A DNA stretch of 64,000 nucleotides from Bifidobacterium breve (GTDB lineage: Bacteria > Actinomycetota > Acidimicrobiia > Acidimicrobiales > Acidimicrobilacustridaceae), in contig CAMAQM010000008.1 of NCBI GenBank assembly GCA_945860545.1, positions 1-64,000 on the forward strand, written 5' to 3'. Every line of letters starts with the position of its first letter. The first letter of the stretch is position 1. The position numbers and the translations under genes are program-made. Under the pieces are notes generated by a model, which did no database searches, was not told the DNA's origin, and saw nothing but the letters and a program-made list of their open reading frames with translations. Below, piece after piece: positions 41,821 to 53,764 of the stretch.

Positions 41821-42920
41821 TGACCGCATTCGTTCGGCTCGTCCGGGGCCAGAACAACATCGACTTCAACCGCTGGTGGAAACGGGGTGCCGTCCTCAGC
41901 GTTCTCCTCGTGGTCGTCAGCGTCGTGGCGCTCTCAACCCGTGGACTCAACCTCGGGGTTGAGTTCACCGGTGGGGTGTCGGTGCAGGCGCCGGTGAGCG
42001 GGGTCAGCGTCGAACAGGCGCGTTCGGCACTCGAGGGCGTGGGCCTCGGCGCAGCCCGGGTCCAGATCGTGACTGACACCGAGGGCAACGAGGTGCTCCG
42101 GGTCCAGGTCTCGTCGGAAGACCCCGGCGCTGAAGACGCCGTGCGGTCGGTGGTCGCCAATCTCGAGGGCGCGCAGGCCCAAGAGGTGAGTGTCACCGCG
42201 GTCAGCGCATCGTGGGGTTCCGACGTGACCGGCCAGGCGCTTCGAGCACTGGTGCTCTTCTTGTTGGCGATCCTCGCCTACATCACCTTGCGCCTTGAGT
42301 TCCGTATGGCCCTCGGCGCCATCATCGCCACCGTGCACGACATCGTGATCACCGTTGGGGTCTACGCGCTGTTCCAGTTTGAGGTGAGCCCGGGAACGAT
42401 CGTGGCGTTCCTCATGGTGTTGGGGTATTCGATCTATGACACGGTGGTGATCTACGACAAGGTCAAGCAGAACGAACCGCTGGCAGGCGTCACCAACCGA
42501 TTGACCTACGGCGACGTGGTGGCCCGGTCGATGAACACGGTGCTCCTCCGCTCCCTCAACACCTCGATCACGTCGCTGTTGCCCGTGATTTCGCTCATCG
42601 TGATCGGGGGCTACGTGCTCGGCGCGACGACGCTGAACCAGTTCGCCCTCCCACTCGCCGTCGGGCTTGTCGTCGGGACCTACTCGTCGATCATGGTGGC
42701 GTCGTATGCGGTGGTGCTCCTCAAGGAGCGTGAGCCTCGCTACAAGCAGCTGAAGGAACGTCTCGCGGCTGGCGGCGCGGCCGGTTCACCGTCACCAGGC
42801 GGCGAGGGAACCGGAGTTGCGACGGGCGGCACCCTTGGCACTGCGGGCTCGGCCCGCGTCCCCGAGGGGGTCATCCCACCCCGTCCTCGCAAGCGCCCCG
42901 GCAAGACCCGTCGCTCCTGA
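41820..42920 (+). CDS. secF: Protein translocase subunit SecF
   Basis: 366 residues. Partner of SecD. Motifs: NIDFNRWWKRGAVLSVLL at the N-terminal helix, LNLGVEFTGGVSVQ in P4, and VLGYSIYDTVVIYDKVKQN in the fourth or fifth helix with its conserved aspartate. The C-terminal ~60 residues are soluble and Gly/Pro/Arg-rich (VIPPRPRKRPGKTRRS). The start overlaps the secD stop by one base. Confidence 0.93.
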   Translation: MTAFVRLVRGQNNIDFNRWWKRGAVLSVLLVVVSVVALSTRGLNLGVEFTGGVSVQAPVSGVSVEQARSALEGVGLGAARVQIVTDTEGNEVLRVQVSSEDPGAEDAVRSVVANLEGAQAQEVSVTAVSASWGSDVTGQALRALVLFLLAILAYITLRLEFRMALGAIIATVHDIVITVGVYALFQFEVSPGTIVAFLMVLGYSIYDTVVIYDKVKQNEPLAGVTNRLTYGDVVARSMNTVLLRSLNTSITSLLPVISLIVIGGYVLGATTLNQFALPLAVGLVVGTYSSIMVASYAVVLLKEREPRYKQLKERLAAGGAAGSPSPGGEGTGVATGGTLGTAGSARVPEGVIPPRPRKRPGKTRRS

Positions 42921-42964
42921 TCTGGTTCACGCCGCTTCGCCGGGGATCGGTGGGCGCATCCCGG

Positions 42965-42970
42965 TAGCCT
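42965..42970 (+). promoter_or_regulatory. -10 element TAGCCT for apt-rel, predicted leaderless
   Basis: Ends six bases before ATG 42977. A G-run (42972-42976) touches the ATG, too close to serve as a normal ribosome site. Confidence 0.55.
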
Positions 42971-42976
42971 TGGGGG

Positions 42977-43573
42977 ATGGCCGCACGATCCGATGGGTTG
43001 GCGAGTTTGGTGAGGGTGTTCGACGACTGGCCGCGTGCAGGGGTCACGTTCCACGACGTCACCCCACTCCTTGCCGACGCCGGGGGCTTGCGTCAGGTGG
43101 TGACGGCGATAGCTGATCATTTCGCCCACGGGATCGTCGACGCCGGCGGCGGTCCAGTCACCCATGTGGCGGGGATCGAGGCGCGGGGGTTCGCCGTGGC
43201 TGCCCCGGTGGCCTTGCGCCTCGACGCTGGCTTTCTCCCCGTGCGGCGTGCGGGCCGACTCCCCGCCGAGGTCGAATCTGCCGAGTGCATCCTCGAGTAC
43301 GGCACGGAGCTGCTCGAGATGCAGAGAGCCCCACTGCACCCTGGGTCCTCTGTGCTGATCGTCGACGACGTGCTCGGGACGGGTGCCACTGCCGAGGCGG
43401 TGGTGCGAATGGTGCGTCGATGCGGGGGAGAGGTGGCGGGCTACGCCTGCGTGGCGGAGGTGGCCGCCGACGCCGGACGGGAGCGTCTCGGTGATGTCCC
43501 GGTCCTCTCCGTGCTTCGCGTCGAATCCGGCCAGGTTCTCCCTGGCGTGGATCACACGGGTCGGGGCGTCTGA
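42977..43573 (+). CDS. apt: Adenine phosphoribosyltransferase
   Basis: 198 residues. Salvages adenine to AMP using PRPP. Motifs: WPRAGVTFHDVTPLLAD at the N-terminus, VAGIEARGFAVAAPVAL, and the PRPP loop VLIVDDVLGTGATAEA. Predicted leaderless start at ATG 42977. Three bases separate it from rel; secF-apt-rel is a conserved actinobacterial order linking purine metabolism with stringent control. Confidence 0.92.
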   Translation: MAARSDGLASLVRVFDDWPRAGVTFHDVTPLLADAGGLRQVVTAIADHFAHGIVDAGGGPVTHVAGIEARGFAVAAPVALRLDAGFLPVRRAGRLPAEVESAECILEYGTELLEMQRAPLHPGSSVLIVDDVLGTGATAEAVVRMVRRCGGEVAGYACVAEVAADAGRERLGDVPVLSVLRVESGQVLPGVDHTGRGV

Positions 43574-43576
43574 CCT

Positions 43577-45802
43577 GTGGCGACCGTCAACCGGGTCCTC
43601 CCCTGGAGGCGACACACCGTTACCGACGCTGAGGAGATCGCACCCCTTCTGGCCGCCTTCCGCCAGCGGCACCCCAAGGCGTCGACCTCACTCATCCAGC
43701 GGGCGTACGACACCGCAGCGGCCGCCCACGATGGGCAGCGGCGCCACTCGGGCGAACCCTACGTGCTGCACCCAGTCGCCGTCGCAAGCATCGTGGCCTC
43801 CCTCGGCCTTGACGATGTGACGATCGCCGCCGCCCTGCTTCACGACGCCGTTGAGGACACCGGACTCTCTCTTGAGCGTCTTGAGGCCGAGTTCGGTGAG
43901 GACGTCGCTGCCATCGTCGACGGCGTGACGAAACTGGACCGGGTCAAGTTCGACTCGAAGGAAGCCCAGCAGGCGGCAACGGTGCGCAAGATGCTGGTCG
44001 CCATGGCGAAGGACCTTCGGGTCCTGATCATCAAGCTCGCTGATCGTCTGCACAACATGCGGACGGTTGCCGGCATGCCGGCGTGGAAACAGGAACGGTC
44101 GGCGCAGGAGACGCTCGACGTCTACGCCCCGCTCGCACACCGGCTCGGTATGCAGGAGGTGCGTCAGCAACTCGAGGACCTGGCGTTCGCCGCACTCCAC
44201 CCCAAGCGCTACGCCGAGATCGACCACATGGTGGCCACCCGCAGCCCCGAGCGCGACCTCTATCTCACCCAGGTCCTCGCCGAGGTGCAGGCCCACCTCG
44301 GCGACCTCGGGATTGACGGGGAGGTTCAGGGACGCCCCAAACACCTGTGGAGCATCTACGAAAAGATGGTGGTGAAGGGCAAGGAGTTCAACGAGATCTT
44401 CGACCTCGTGGGTATTCGGGTCGTGGTCGACAGCGTCAAGGACTGCTACGCAGCGCTCGGGTCCATCCATGCCACATGGAAACCGGTGCAGGGCCGGTTC
44501 AAGGACTACATCGCCATGCCGAAGTTCAACCTGTACCAGTCCCTGCACACCACCGTGGTCGGACCTCAGGGCAAGCCACTCGAGGTGCAGATCCGCACCC
44601 GCCAGATGCACATGCTCGCCGAATACGGCGTGGCGTCGCACTGGAACTACAAGGACAACCACAAGTCGTCGGGCGATCTGGCCTGGCTCAACCACATCAT
44701 CGACTGGCAGCGCGAAACCGCCGATCCATCGGAGTTCATGTCGATGCTCAAGGTCGACCTTGAACAAGACGAGGTCTTCGTGTTCACCCCCAAGGGCAGG
44801 GTCGTCACCCTTCCAGTGGGATCGACCCCGGTGGATTTCGCCTACGCCATCCACACCGAGGTGGGTGACGCGTGCATTGGTGCCAAGGTCAACGGACGAC
44901 TCCTTCCCCTTGACGCAGTGTTGGCGAGTGGTGACACCGTTGAGATCTTCACCTCCAAGGTGGAGGGCGCCGGACCGTCACGGGACTGGTTGCGATTCGT
45001 GGCGACGAACCGGGCGGCGGCGAAGATCAAGCAGTGGTACCTGCGCGAGCAACGTGAGGACGCCCGCGAGACCGGTGCGGACGAGTTGATCAGGGCACTG
45101 CGACGTGACGGCCTCCCAGTGCAGAAGATCCGCCAGTCGGGCGTGCTCGACACGGTGGCCTCGGCCATGAACTACGCCGACCTCGACGCCCTCCACGCAG
45201 CCATCGGCCACAACCACGTCTCAGCGGCGGCCGTGGCCGAGCGCGTTCGTCGCCACCTCCACCACGGAGACCCCGAGACGCAGGACCGCCTGCCCCTCAC
45301 CGTTCGCCAGGCCACACCTCTGCGGCGATCCCTTGATACCCGGGGAACTTCGGGGGTCCATGTGGAGGGCCTTGACGACGTCATGGTTCGTCTGTCGCGG
45401 TGCTGTACACCGGTGCCCGGCGATCCAATCATGGGCTTCGTGACTCGCGGTCGGGGGGTGTCGGTCCACCGCTCGGACTGTGCGAACGGTGTGTCGCTTG
45501 CGTCGAGCCAAGCCGAGAGAGTCATTGAGGTGGACTGGGACGAAGCCCCGGCGGGGACGTTCGTCGCCTCAGTGGAGGTGAAGGCACTCGATCGGTCGCG
45601 CCTGCTCCGGGACGTGAGCGCAGCCCTCGCCGACGCCCACGTGAACATCATCTCGTGCACGACAGTCACCGGGTCCGACCGGATCTCGACCATGCAGTTC
45701 GACTTCGAACTGGGCGACCCCGCGCATCTCGAGTGGCTCCTGCGGTCCATTCGCCAGATCGACTCCATCTATGACGCATACAGGGTGATGCCGCGCGCGT
45801 GA
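43577..45802 (+). CDS. rel: Bifunctional (p)ppGpp synthetase/hydrolase Rel
   Basis: 741 residues. Makes and degrades the stringent-response alarmone. Domains in order: HD hydrolase (DGQRRHSGEPYVLHPVAVA, HDAVEDTG), synthetase (WSIYEKMVVKGKEFNEIFDLVGIRVV, YIAMPKFNLYQSLHTTV), TGS (VFVFTPKGRVVTLPVGSTPVDFAYAIHT), a zinc-finger-like region with CCTPVPGDPIMGF, and a C-terminal ACT domain. Both activities look intact. GTG 43577 follows apt by three bases with no Shine-Dalgarno sequence, suggesting termination-reinitiation. Confidence 0.95.
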   Translation: MATVNRVLPWRRHTVTDAEEIAPLLAAFRQRHPKASTSLIQRAYDTAAAAHDGQRRHSGEPYVLHPVAVASIVASLGLDDVTIAAALLHDAVEDTGLSLERLEAEFGEDVAAIVDGVTKLDRVKFDSKEAQQAATVRKMLVAMAKDLRVLIIKLADRLHNMRTVAGMPAWKQERSAQETLDVYAPLAHRLGMQEVRQQLEDLAFAALHPKRYAEIDHMVATRSPERDLYLTQVLAEVQAHLGDLGIDGEVQGRPKHLWSIYEKMVVKGKEFNEIFDLVGIRVVVDSVKDCYAALGSIHATWKPVQGRFKDYIAMPKFNLYQSLHTTVVGPQGKPLEVQIRTRQMHMLAEYGVASHWNYKDNHKSSGDLAWLNHIIDWQRETADPSEFMSMLKVDLEQDEVFVFTPKGRVVTLPVGSTPVDFAYAIHTEVGDACIGAKVNGRLLPLDAVLASGDTVEIFTSKVEGAGPSRDWLRFVATNRAAAKIKQWYLREQREDARETGADELIRALRRDGLPVQKIRQSGVLDTVASAMNYADLDALHAAIGHNHVSAAAVAERVRRHLHHGDPETQDRLPLTVRQATPLRRSLDTRGTSGVHVEGLDDVMVRLSRCCTPVPGDPIMGFVTRGRGVSVHRSDCANGVSLASSQAERVIEVDWDEAPAGTFVASVEVKALDRSRLLRDVSAALADAHVNIISCTTVTGSDRISTMQFDFELGDPAHLEWLLRSIRQIDSIYDAYRVMPRA

Positions 45803-45927
45803 CGCCGCGCCGGCGCTGCGTCGGGCGTCGCGGGCACCGGCCCGAGCTGCGGGTCGTCGTCTGGGTCCACTGCGACTCGCCGACGTGAAGGCCGGCAATG
45901 AGTTCCGTTGCCTCGTCGCCTGCTCAC

Positions 45928-45933
45928 TAGAGT
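45928..45933 (+). promoter_or_regulatory. -10 element TAGAGT for hisS-aspS, predicted leaderless
   Basis: Ends six bases before GTG 45940. The 137-base rel-hisS gap holds no T-box-like structure that I can find. Confidence 0.6.
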
Positions 45934-45939
45934 CGGTTC

Positions 45940-47235
45940 GTGGCTGACGACGTGCACACCGGTCCGTACCAGGCCCCTGTGGGGGTGCACGACGTCCTTC
46001 CGCCACACTCGGCTCGCTGGGAGTCGCTCGTGGCCACGTTTGCCTCGATCGTAGGATCCGCTGGCTACGGGTTGTGTCAGAGCCCCATGTTTGAAGATGT
46101 TGGAGTGTTCGCCCGGATGGGGGAGGGCACCGATGTGGTCACCAAGGAGATGTATGAGTTCCGCGACCGCGGTGATCGACATCTCGCCCTCCGGCCCGAG
46201 GGGACTGCCTCGGTGGTGCGGGCCTACGTCGAGCATCGGCCAACAACCCCGTGGAAGGTCTGGTACGCCACGCCGGTCTTCCGCTACGAGAAACCCCAGA
46301 GCGGCCGCTACCGCCAGCATCACCAGCTGGGGGTCGAGGCCATCGGCTCGGCTGACCCTGACCTCGACGTGGAGGTCATGGTGCTCCTCGCCGACTTCTA
46401 TCGGTCCATCGGTCTGCGCAGCGTGAACCTTGTCGTCAACACGCTGGGAACTCCACATCAACGCGTCGCCTACGCAGCCACGTTGTCGGCGTGGCTCACG
46501 GATCGCATTGAAGCGCTGGACCCTGCCGACCGCGACAAGGTTGGCCGGCACCCGTTGAGGGTGCTCGACTCGAAGCGACCCGCCACTCAAGCCGTCGTCG
46601 CCGATGCCCCCACCATCATCGAGGCCCTTGACGACGAGGCGTTGGCGCACTTCGAGCGGGTGAAGCAGGGGCTCATCGCAGCGGATGTGACCTTCAGCGT
46701 TGACCACCGCCTCGTACGGGGTCTCGACTACTACACGCACACCCTCTTCGAGTTTCGGTGTCCTGCCCTGGACGCGGCTCAGGACACCATTGGTGGCGGC
46801 GGCCGGTTCGACGGTCTCGTCGAGGCTCTCGGCGGGCCGCCAACCCCGGCGGTGGGTTTCGGCACCGGAATCGAGCGGGTCCTGCTCGCCTGTGATGCCG
46901 AAGGGGTGTTCGCCGCACCGCAGAACACGGTCGACCTGTTCATCGTGGACACCGTTGACGGTTCAGCGGCGCGTGACCTTTGCGCCGAGTTGCGCCGGGC
47001 GGGCCTGCGCGCCGACCGGGCGTTTGACGGTCGGTCAATGAAGTCGCAGATGAAGGCCGCCGACCGTAGCGGTGCCCTGTTCGCGGTGATCGTCGGTGCC
47101 GACGAGGTGGCGGCGGGAGAGGTCACCGTCAGACCGCTTCGCACCGAGGGTGAGCAGCGACGGGTCGGTCGCCACGACCTGGTCCCCTCGCTCGCAGAAC
47201 TTCTCGACGCCCCAGATCCTCGGAGGATCCAATGA
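45940..47235 (+). CDS. hisS: Histidyl-tRNA synthetase
   Basis: 431 residues. Class II synthetase with motif 1 (VGVHDVLPPHSARWESLV), motif 2 around RPEGTASVVRAY and FRYEKPQSGRYRQHHQLGVEAIG, the histidine-binding LVRGLDYYTHTLFEF, and motif 3 AVGFGTGIERVLL. A C-terminal anticodon-binding domain follows. GTG 45940 is leaderless. ATGA overlaps the aspS start. Confidence 0.95.
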   Translation: MADDVHTGPYQAPVGVHDVLPPHSARWESLVATFASIVGSAGYGLCQSPMFEDVGVFARMGEGTDVVTKEMYEFRDRGDRHLALRPEGTASVVRAYVEHRPTTPWKVWYATPVFRYEKPQSGRYRQHHQLGVEAIGSADPDLDVEVMVLLADFYRSIGLRSVNLVVNTLGTPHQRVAYAATLSAWLTDRIEALDPADRDKVGRHPLRVLDSKRPATQAVVADAPTIIEALDDEALAHFERVKQGLIAADVTFSVDHRLVRGLDYYTHTLFEFRCPALDAAQDTIGGGGRFDGLVEALGGPPTPAVGFGTGIERVLLACDAEGVFAAPQNTVDLFIVDTVDGSAARDLCAELRRAGLRADRAFDGRSMKSQMKAADRSGALFAVIVGADEVAAGEVTVRPLRTEGEQRRVGRHDLVPSLAELLDAPDPRRIQ

Positions 47236-49022
47236 CCCCCACCACGCCTTCTTCTGACGATCCCTCTCGGGACCCCGCAGCCGGTGCTCGCGGCCTGCGC
47301 TCGGACTACTGCGGGGACCTGCGAGTAGGTGACGAGGGACGGCAGGTGCAGGTCTGCGGGTGGGTCGCCCGACGCCGCGAGCACGGCGAGCATCTCGCCT
47401 TCATTGACCTGCGGGATCACACCGGCCTCGTACAGTGCGTCGTCGACGGGGCGCACGAGCTGCGCAACGAATGGGTCGTGCGGGTGACGGGGACCGTTCG
47501 ACGGCGTCCCGATGGCACCCTCAACGAAGATCTTCCTACGGGAGAGATCGAGGTCGGTGACTGCACGGTGGAGGTGCTGTCGAGTTCCGAACCGGTGCCG
47601 TTCCCGATCGACGAGCGCGTTGAGGTGGATGAGACCGTCCGTCTGAGGCACCGCTACCTGGATCTGAGGGCTTCGCGGATGCAGCGGAACTTGCGGTTGC
47701 GGGCAGCGGTCAACGGGGCGTTGCGTGCGGCAATGGACCGACAGGGCTTCGTGGAGATCGAAACTCCGCTGCTGATCGCGTCGACACCCGAGGGTGCGCG
47801 TGACTTCGTGGTGCCAAGCCGACTCAGTCCCGGCGAGTTCTACGCCCTGCCCCAGAGTCCGCAGTTGTTCAAGCAGTTGTGCATGGTCGGCTCGGTCGAT
47901 CGCTACTACCAGGTGGCCCGCTGTTTGCGGGACGAGGACCTGCGCGCCGACCGGCAGTTCGAATTCAGCCAACTCGATCTGGAGGCGAGTTTCGTCAGCC
48001 AGTCCGACATTCTCGACATGGTGGGCGTCGCCATTCGTGCGGCGGTTGCGTCAGCGCGCGGCGAGGAGCCTGGCCCCATTGCGCACATGACCTGGCGGGA
48101 CGCCATGGACCGATTCGGTAGTGACAAACCTGACACGCGCTTCGAACTGGAACTCGTTGACGTCACCGGGGTCTTCGCCCAAACCGAGTTCAATGCTTTC
48201 CGGGCTCCGTCGGTCAAGGCCATCCGCGTCCCCGGTGGGGCGGACACCACTCGGAGCCGACTCGACGACCTCACCGATCGTGCGAAGCGGTGGGGGGCAA
48301 AGGGTCTCGTGTGGATGCGCGTCGAGCCGGACGAGATCAACTCCCCGGTCGCCAAGTTCCTCAGTGCCACCGAGCTCGCCGACCTGCGTGCCGCCACAGG
48401 AGCCACCGCAGGCGACCTTTTGTTGATCGTGGCCGACGAGTGGCGCACGACCTGTCACGTGCTTGGCCTGCTGCGCCTTGAACTCGGTCGCCCCGCAGTG
48501 ACCGAAGGAGGCCTGCAGTTCCTGTGGGTGGTGGACTTCCCACTCTTTGAAGCGCTGGGGGAGGACGGCTCGCCGGTCCCGGCCCATCACCCTTTCACCA
48601 TGCCTCACCCAGACGACCTGCACCTGTTGGACTCCGCCCAGTCGGCCGACCTGCTCTCCGTGCGCTCACAGGCGTACGACCTGGTGCTCAACGGCTGGGA
48701 ACTTGGGTCAGGGAGTGTGCGAATCCACGACCCTGTGGTGCAGCGCCGCATCTTCGCCCTGCTCGGCATTGGCGCCGACGAGGCCCAGGACCGCTTCGGT
48801 TTTCTCCTTGACGCCTTCCGTTTCGGCGCACCGCCTCACGCAGGGTTCGCCTTCGGCATCGATCGGCTCGTGGCCTTGCTGGCAGGTGAGGAGAACATCC
48901 GGGAGGTCATCGCCTTCCCCAAGACACAATCGGGTGGCGACCCCCTTACCGGAGCACCCGGACCCCTCGACCCGGGTCAACTCGGCGAGTTGGGCCTGCG
49001 CCTTCTGCCCCCTGCCAACTGA
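47232..49022 (+). CDS. aspS: Aspartyl-tRNA synthetase (possibly non-discriminating)
   Basis: 596 residues, bacterial-type AspRS with the GAD insertion. The N-terminal OB fold has VCGWVARRREHGEHLAFIDLRD; class II motifs follow (VEIETPLLIASTPEGARDF, CLRDEDLRADRQFEFSQLDLEAS, AFGIDRLVALLAGEENIREVIAFPK). GatCAB genes are not in the window, and whether it also charges tRNA-Asn cannot be decided. ATG 47232 overlaps the hisS stop (ATGA). Confidence 0.95.
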   Translation: MTPTTPSSDDPSRDPAAGARGLRSDYCGDLRVGDEGRQVQVCGWVARRREHGEHLAFIDLRDHTGLVQCVVDGAHELRNEWVVRVTGTVRRRPDGTLNEDLPTGEIEVGDCTVEVLSSSEPVPFPIDERVEVDETVRLRHRYLDLRASRMQRNLRLRAAVNGALRAAMDRQGFVEIETPLLIASTPEGARDFVVPSRLSPGEFYALPQSPQLFKQLCMVGSVDRYYQVARCLRDEDLRADRQFEFSQLDLEASFVSQSDILDMVGVAIRAAVASARGEEPGPIAHMTWRDAMDRFGSDKPDTRFELELVDVTGVFAQTEFNAFRAPSVKAIRVPGGADTTRSRLDDLTDRAKRWGAKGLVWMRVEPDEINSPVAKFLSATELADLRAATGATAGDLLLIVADEWRTTCHVLGLLRLELGRPAVTEGGLQFLWVVDFPLFEALGEDGSPVPAHHPFTMPHPDDLHLLDSAQSADLLSVRSQAYDLVLNGWELGSGSVRIHDPVVQRRIFALLGIGADEAQDRFGFLLDAFRFGAPPHAGFAFGIDRLVALLAGEENIREVIAFPKTQSGGDPLTGAPGPLDPGQLGELGLRLLPPAN

Positions 49023-49058
49023 GCAGGCAGTTCGCCTCGGGGAGCGTGCCGACCCGCC

Positions 49059-49064
49059 TAGCCT
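49059..49064 (+). promoter_or_regulatory. -10 element TAGCCT for rarA, predicted leaderless
   Basis: Ends seven bases before ATG 49072. It excludes the longer in-frame start, which overlaps aspS. Confidence 0.55.
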
Positions 49065-49071
49065 TGGCCCC

Positions 49072-50412
49072 ATGGGGAGCAACGACCTGTTCGGTCACGC
49101 AGCGGACGAGTTGCTCGCCGGCCGGGCCCCGTTGGCGGCCCGGCTTCGGCCCCTCAGGCTCGACGACGTCGTTGGGCAGGACCATCTGCTCGGGACGGGT
49201 AAACCCCTTCGGTCCCTCATCGAGGCAGACCAACTCTCCTCGGTGGTGCTGTGGGGGCCGCCTGGAACGGGCAAGACCTCGCTGGCCCAACTGATTGCCT
49301 CACACACGTCAAAAGTGTTCGAGCAACTCTCAGCGGTCTCGGCAAGCGTCCGGGACGTCCGGGACGTTCTCGATAGGGCTGGTGCCCGCCTCGGCGAGCA
49401 GTCGCGAGGCACGATCCTGTTCCTCGATGAGGTCCACCGGTTCACAAAGAACCAACAGGACGCACTCCTGCCCGGTGTTGAGAGCGGCCTCATCGTGCTC
49501 ATCGGGGCGACGACGGAAAATCCGTTCTTCGAACTCAACGCGCCGCTGCTCTCCCGTTCGACATTGTTCCGGCTTGAGCCCCTCGGACCTTCGGCGATCC
49601 GGACTCTCGTCGAGCGCGGTCTGTCGTTTGAGGGGATCGAAGCCGAGTCTGATGCGATCGACCTTCTCGTGAGTAGGGGAGGGGGCGACGGACGTCATGC
49701 TCTGACGAGTCTTGAGGTCTCGATTGCGTTGGCCCGCCACCGCAGCACCTCAGATGGTCCGCCCGTGGCGCCGGTAGTGACCGTCGGCGATGTCGAAGCG
49801 GCACTTGGCACCACTGCGCTGCGCTACGGCGCCGATGAGCACTACGACGTCACCTCGGCGTTCATCAAGAGCATTCGAGGCTCAGACCCCGACGCCGCTC
49901 TGCATTACCTGGCCCGCATGCTCGAGGCTGGCGAGGACGCACGGTTCATCGCCCGCCGTCTCGTGATCGCCGCCAGCGAGGACGTCGGATTGGCGGACCA
50001 GTCCGCCCTGCTCGTCGCCGACGCTGCCGCCCGTGCGGTGGAGTTCGTCGGCCTTCCCGAGGCCCAGCTGCACCTCGCCCACGCCACCGTGGCCCTGGCG
50101 GTCGCCCCAAAATCGAACTCGGTGACCACAGCCATCGCCGCCGCGAGAGCCGATGTACGCGAGCATCCCAACGTGGCGGTTCCAGCCCACCTGCGTGACG
50201 CCCACTACCGGGGCGCGGCAACGATCGGGCATGGCGCGGGGTACCGCTACCCACACGACGACCCGCGCGGGTGGGTTCCGGCCGACTACCTCCCTGAAGT
50301 CCTCGTTGGGCGTCGCTACTGGCACCCGAGTGCGCACGGTGATGAACCGGCGGCGTCAGAGGCACTGGATCGGCGACGTGGTGACGTCAACCCCGAGGCT
50401 GAACCATCGTGA
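49072..50412 (+). CDS. rarA: Replication-associated recombination protein RarA (MgsA) AAA+ ATPase
   Basis: 446 residues. AAA+ ATPase acting at stalled replication forks, related to clamp-loader subunits. N-terminal PLAARLRPLRLDDVVGQDHLLG, Walker A GPPGTGKT at 62-69, Walker B ILFLDEVHRFTKNQQDALLP, sensor 1 IGATTENPFFELN, and the tetramerisation domain with YDVTSAFIKSIRGSDPDAALHYLARML. The start is fixed by the leaderless promoter. The stop overlaps the next GTG (GTGA). Position between aspS and alaS is conserved in actinobacteria. Confidence 0.93.
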   Translation: MGSNDLFGHAADELLAGRAPLAARLRPLRLDDVVGQDHLLGTGKPLRSLIEADQLSSVVLWGPPGTGKTSLAQLIASHTSKVFEQLSAVSASVRDVRDVLDRAGARLGEQSRGTILFLDEVHRFTKNQQDALLPGVESGLIVLIGATTENPFFELNAPLLSRSTLFRLEPLGPSAIRTLVERGLSFEGIEAESDAIDLLVSRGGGDGRHALTSLEVSIALARHRSTSDGPPVAPVVTVGDVEAALGTTALRYGADEHYDVTSAFIKSIRGSDPDAALHYLARMLEAGEDARFIARRLVIAASEDVGLADQSALLVADAAARAVEFVGLPEAQLHLAHATVALAVAPKSNSVTTAIAAARADVREHPNVAVPAHLRDAHYRGAATIGHGAGYRYPHDDPRGWVPADYLPEVLVGRRYWHPSAHGDEPAASEALDRRRGDVNPEAEPS

Positions 50413-50810
50413 GCGCTGCAGACCTCGCGCTCGTGCTGGTGGTGGTGGCCGCGGTTGGGGCTGTTGCCGCAATGGTCGCTGCCACCGTTGCCCTCGTCCG
50501 GGCAGCGTGGGCCGTGCGCGCAACTCTTGACGACCTCGAAGCCGACGTCGCTCAGGCTCGTGCAACGGTCGCCGCAGCCGAGACAGGTGTGCGTCGGGTC
50601 GACGAGGCGGTGACCTCGGCTGAAGGTCTCGCCGGTGAGTTGCGTACCAGTTCGCGTTTCATGCGTCGCGTGGTCGTGGCGCCGGTCGTATGGGTCATGG
50701 CGGTGTTTCGGGGGTTGGGCCGGGCCGTGGCGGGACTCTTTGGTTCTTCGCGGCGACGTGCCCGGCGTGGGCGACGGGTTGCCGAGCGGCCTCGGACTGG
50801 GTCAGGCTGA
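50409..50810 (+). CDS. Small membrane protein, DUF948-like
   Basis: 133 residues. One N-terminal membrane segment (LALVLVVVAAVGAVAAMVAAT), then a helical stretch that may form a coiled coil (TLDDLEADVAQARATVAAAETGV), a second weak hydrophobic patch and a strongly basic tail (SSRRRARRGRRVAERPR). It resembles DUF948 proteins found between rarA and alaS in actinobacteria; their function is unknown. GTG overlaps the rarA stop. Confidence 0.65.
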   Translation: MSAADLALVLVVVAAVGAVAAMVAATVALVRAAWAVRATLDDLEADVAQARATVAAAETGVRRVDEAVTSAEGLAGELRTSSRFMRRVVVAPVVWVMAVFRGLGRAVAGLFGSSRRRARRGRRVAERPRTGSG

Positions 50811-50814
50811 CGGC

Positions 50815-51114
50815 GTGACCAAGCGATTGACCTGGTTCGTGCTGGGTTTGGCAAGCGGTGTCAGCTCGTCGGTGTGGGCGTACCTGCGATTTCGTCGGGC
50901 GGCGAGTCGTCCGGCCGCCGAGCGGGTCGCCAGCGCGCTTGCTGATGGGGCGCGAACCGGTGTCGACGGCGCCCGGCGCTTCATCGACGACGCGCGCGAC
51001 CAGATCCGACGTGCCGAGGCTGAACTTCGACCCTCCGGGGCAGACGACCTCGATGGTGGCGCACTCGAACCGGAGCGGGTGCGGCGGGAGTCGGTCGGAG
51101 GCGGAAGGTCGTGA
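50815..51114 (+). CDS. Small membrane-anchored protein, actinobacterial rarA-alaS conserved type
   Basis: 99 residues. An N-terminal membrane segment (LTWFVLGLASGVSSSVWAY) is followed by an acidic/basic helix (FIDDARDQIRRAEAELRPS). GTG 50815 follows the previous gene by four bases and starts VTKRLTWF. It resembles the small unnamed proteins that follow DUF948 genes in streptomycetes. Function unknown; the pair probably forms a membrane complex, which is inference. Confidence 0.6.
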   Translation: MTKRLTWFVLGLASGVSSSVWAYLRFRRAASRPAAERVASALADGARTGVDGARRFIDDARDQIRRAEAELRPSGADDLDGGALEPERVRRESVGGGRS

Positions 51115-51169
51115 GGGACCCGGAACGCACCGGGATGCCCATCGTCCCGGGCCTGTGACGCTTCGCCGG

Positions 51170-51175
51170 TAGGAT
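51170..51175 (+). promoter_or_regulatory. -10 element TAGGAT for alaS, nearly leaderless
   Basis: Ends nine bases before ATG 51185. Likely drives the long alaS-ruvX-mltG-aroE run. Confidence 0.55.
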
Positions 51176-51184
51176 CGCACGATC

Positions 51185-53760
<2,576 letters not shown>

Positions 53761-53764
<4 letters not shown>

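Noticed and set aside
45803-45939. T-box or other tRNA-sensing leader before hisS (also checked before leuS and alaS)
   Set aside because: No T-box bulge sequence or specifier stem; the genes appear leaderless.
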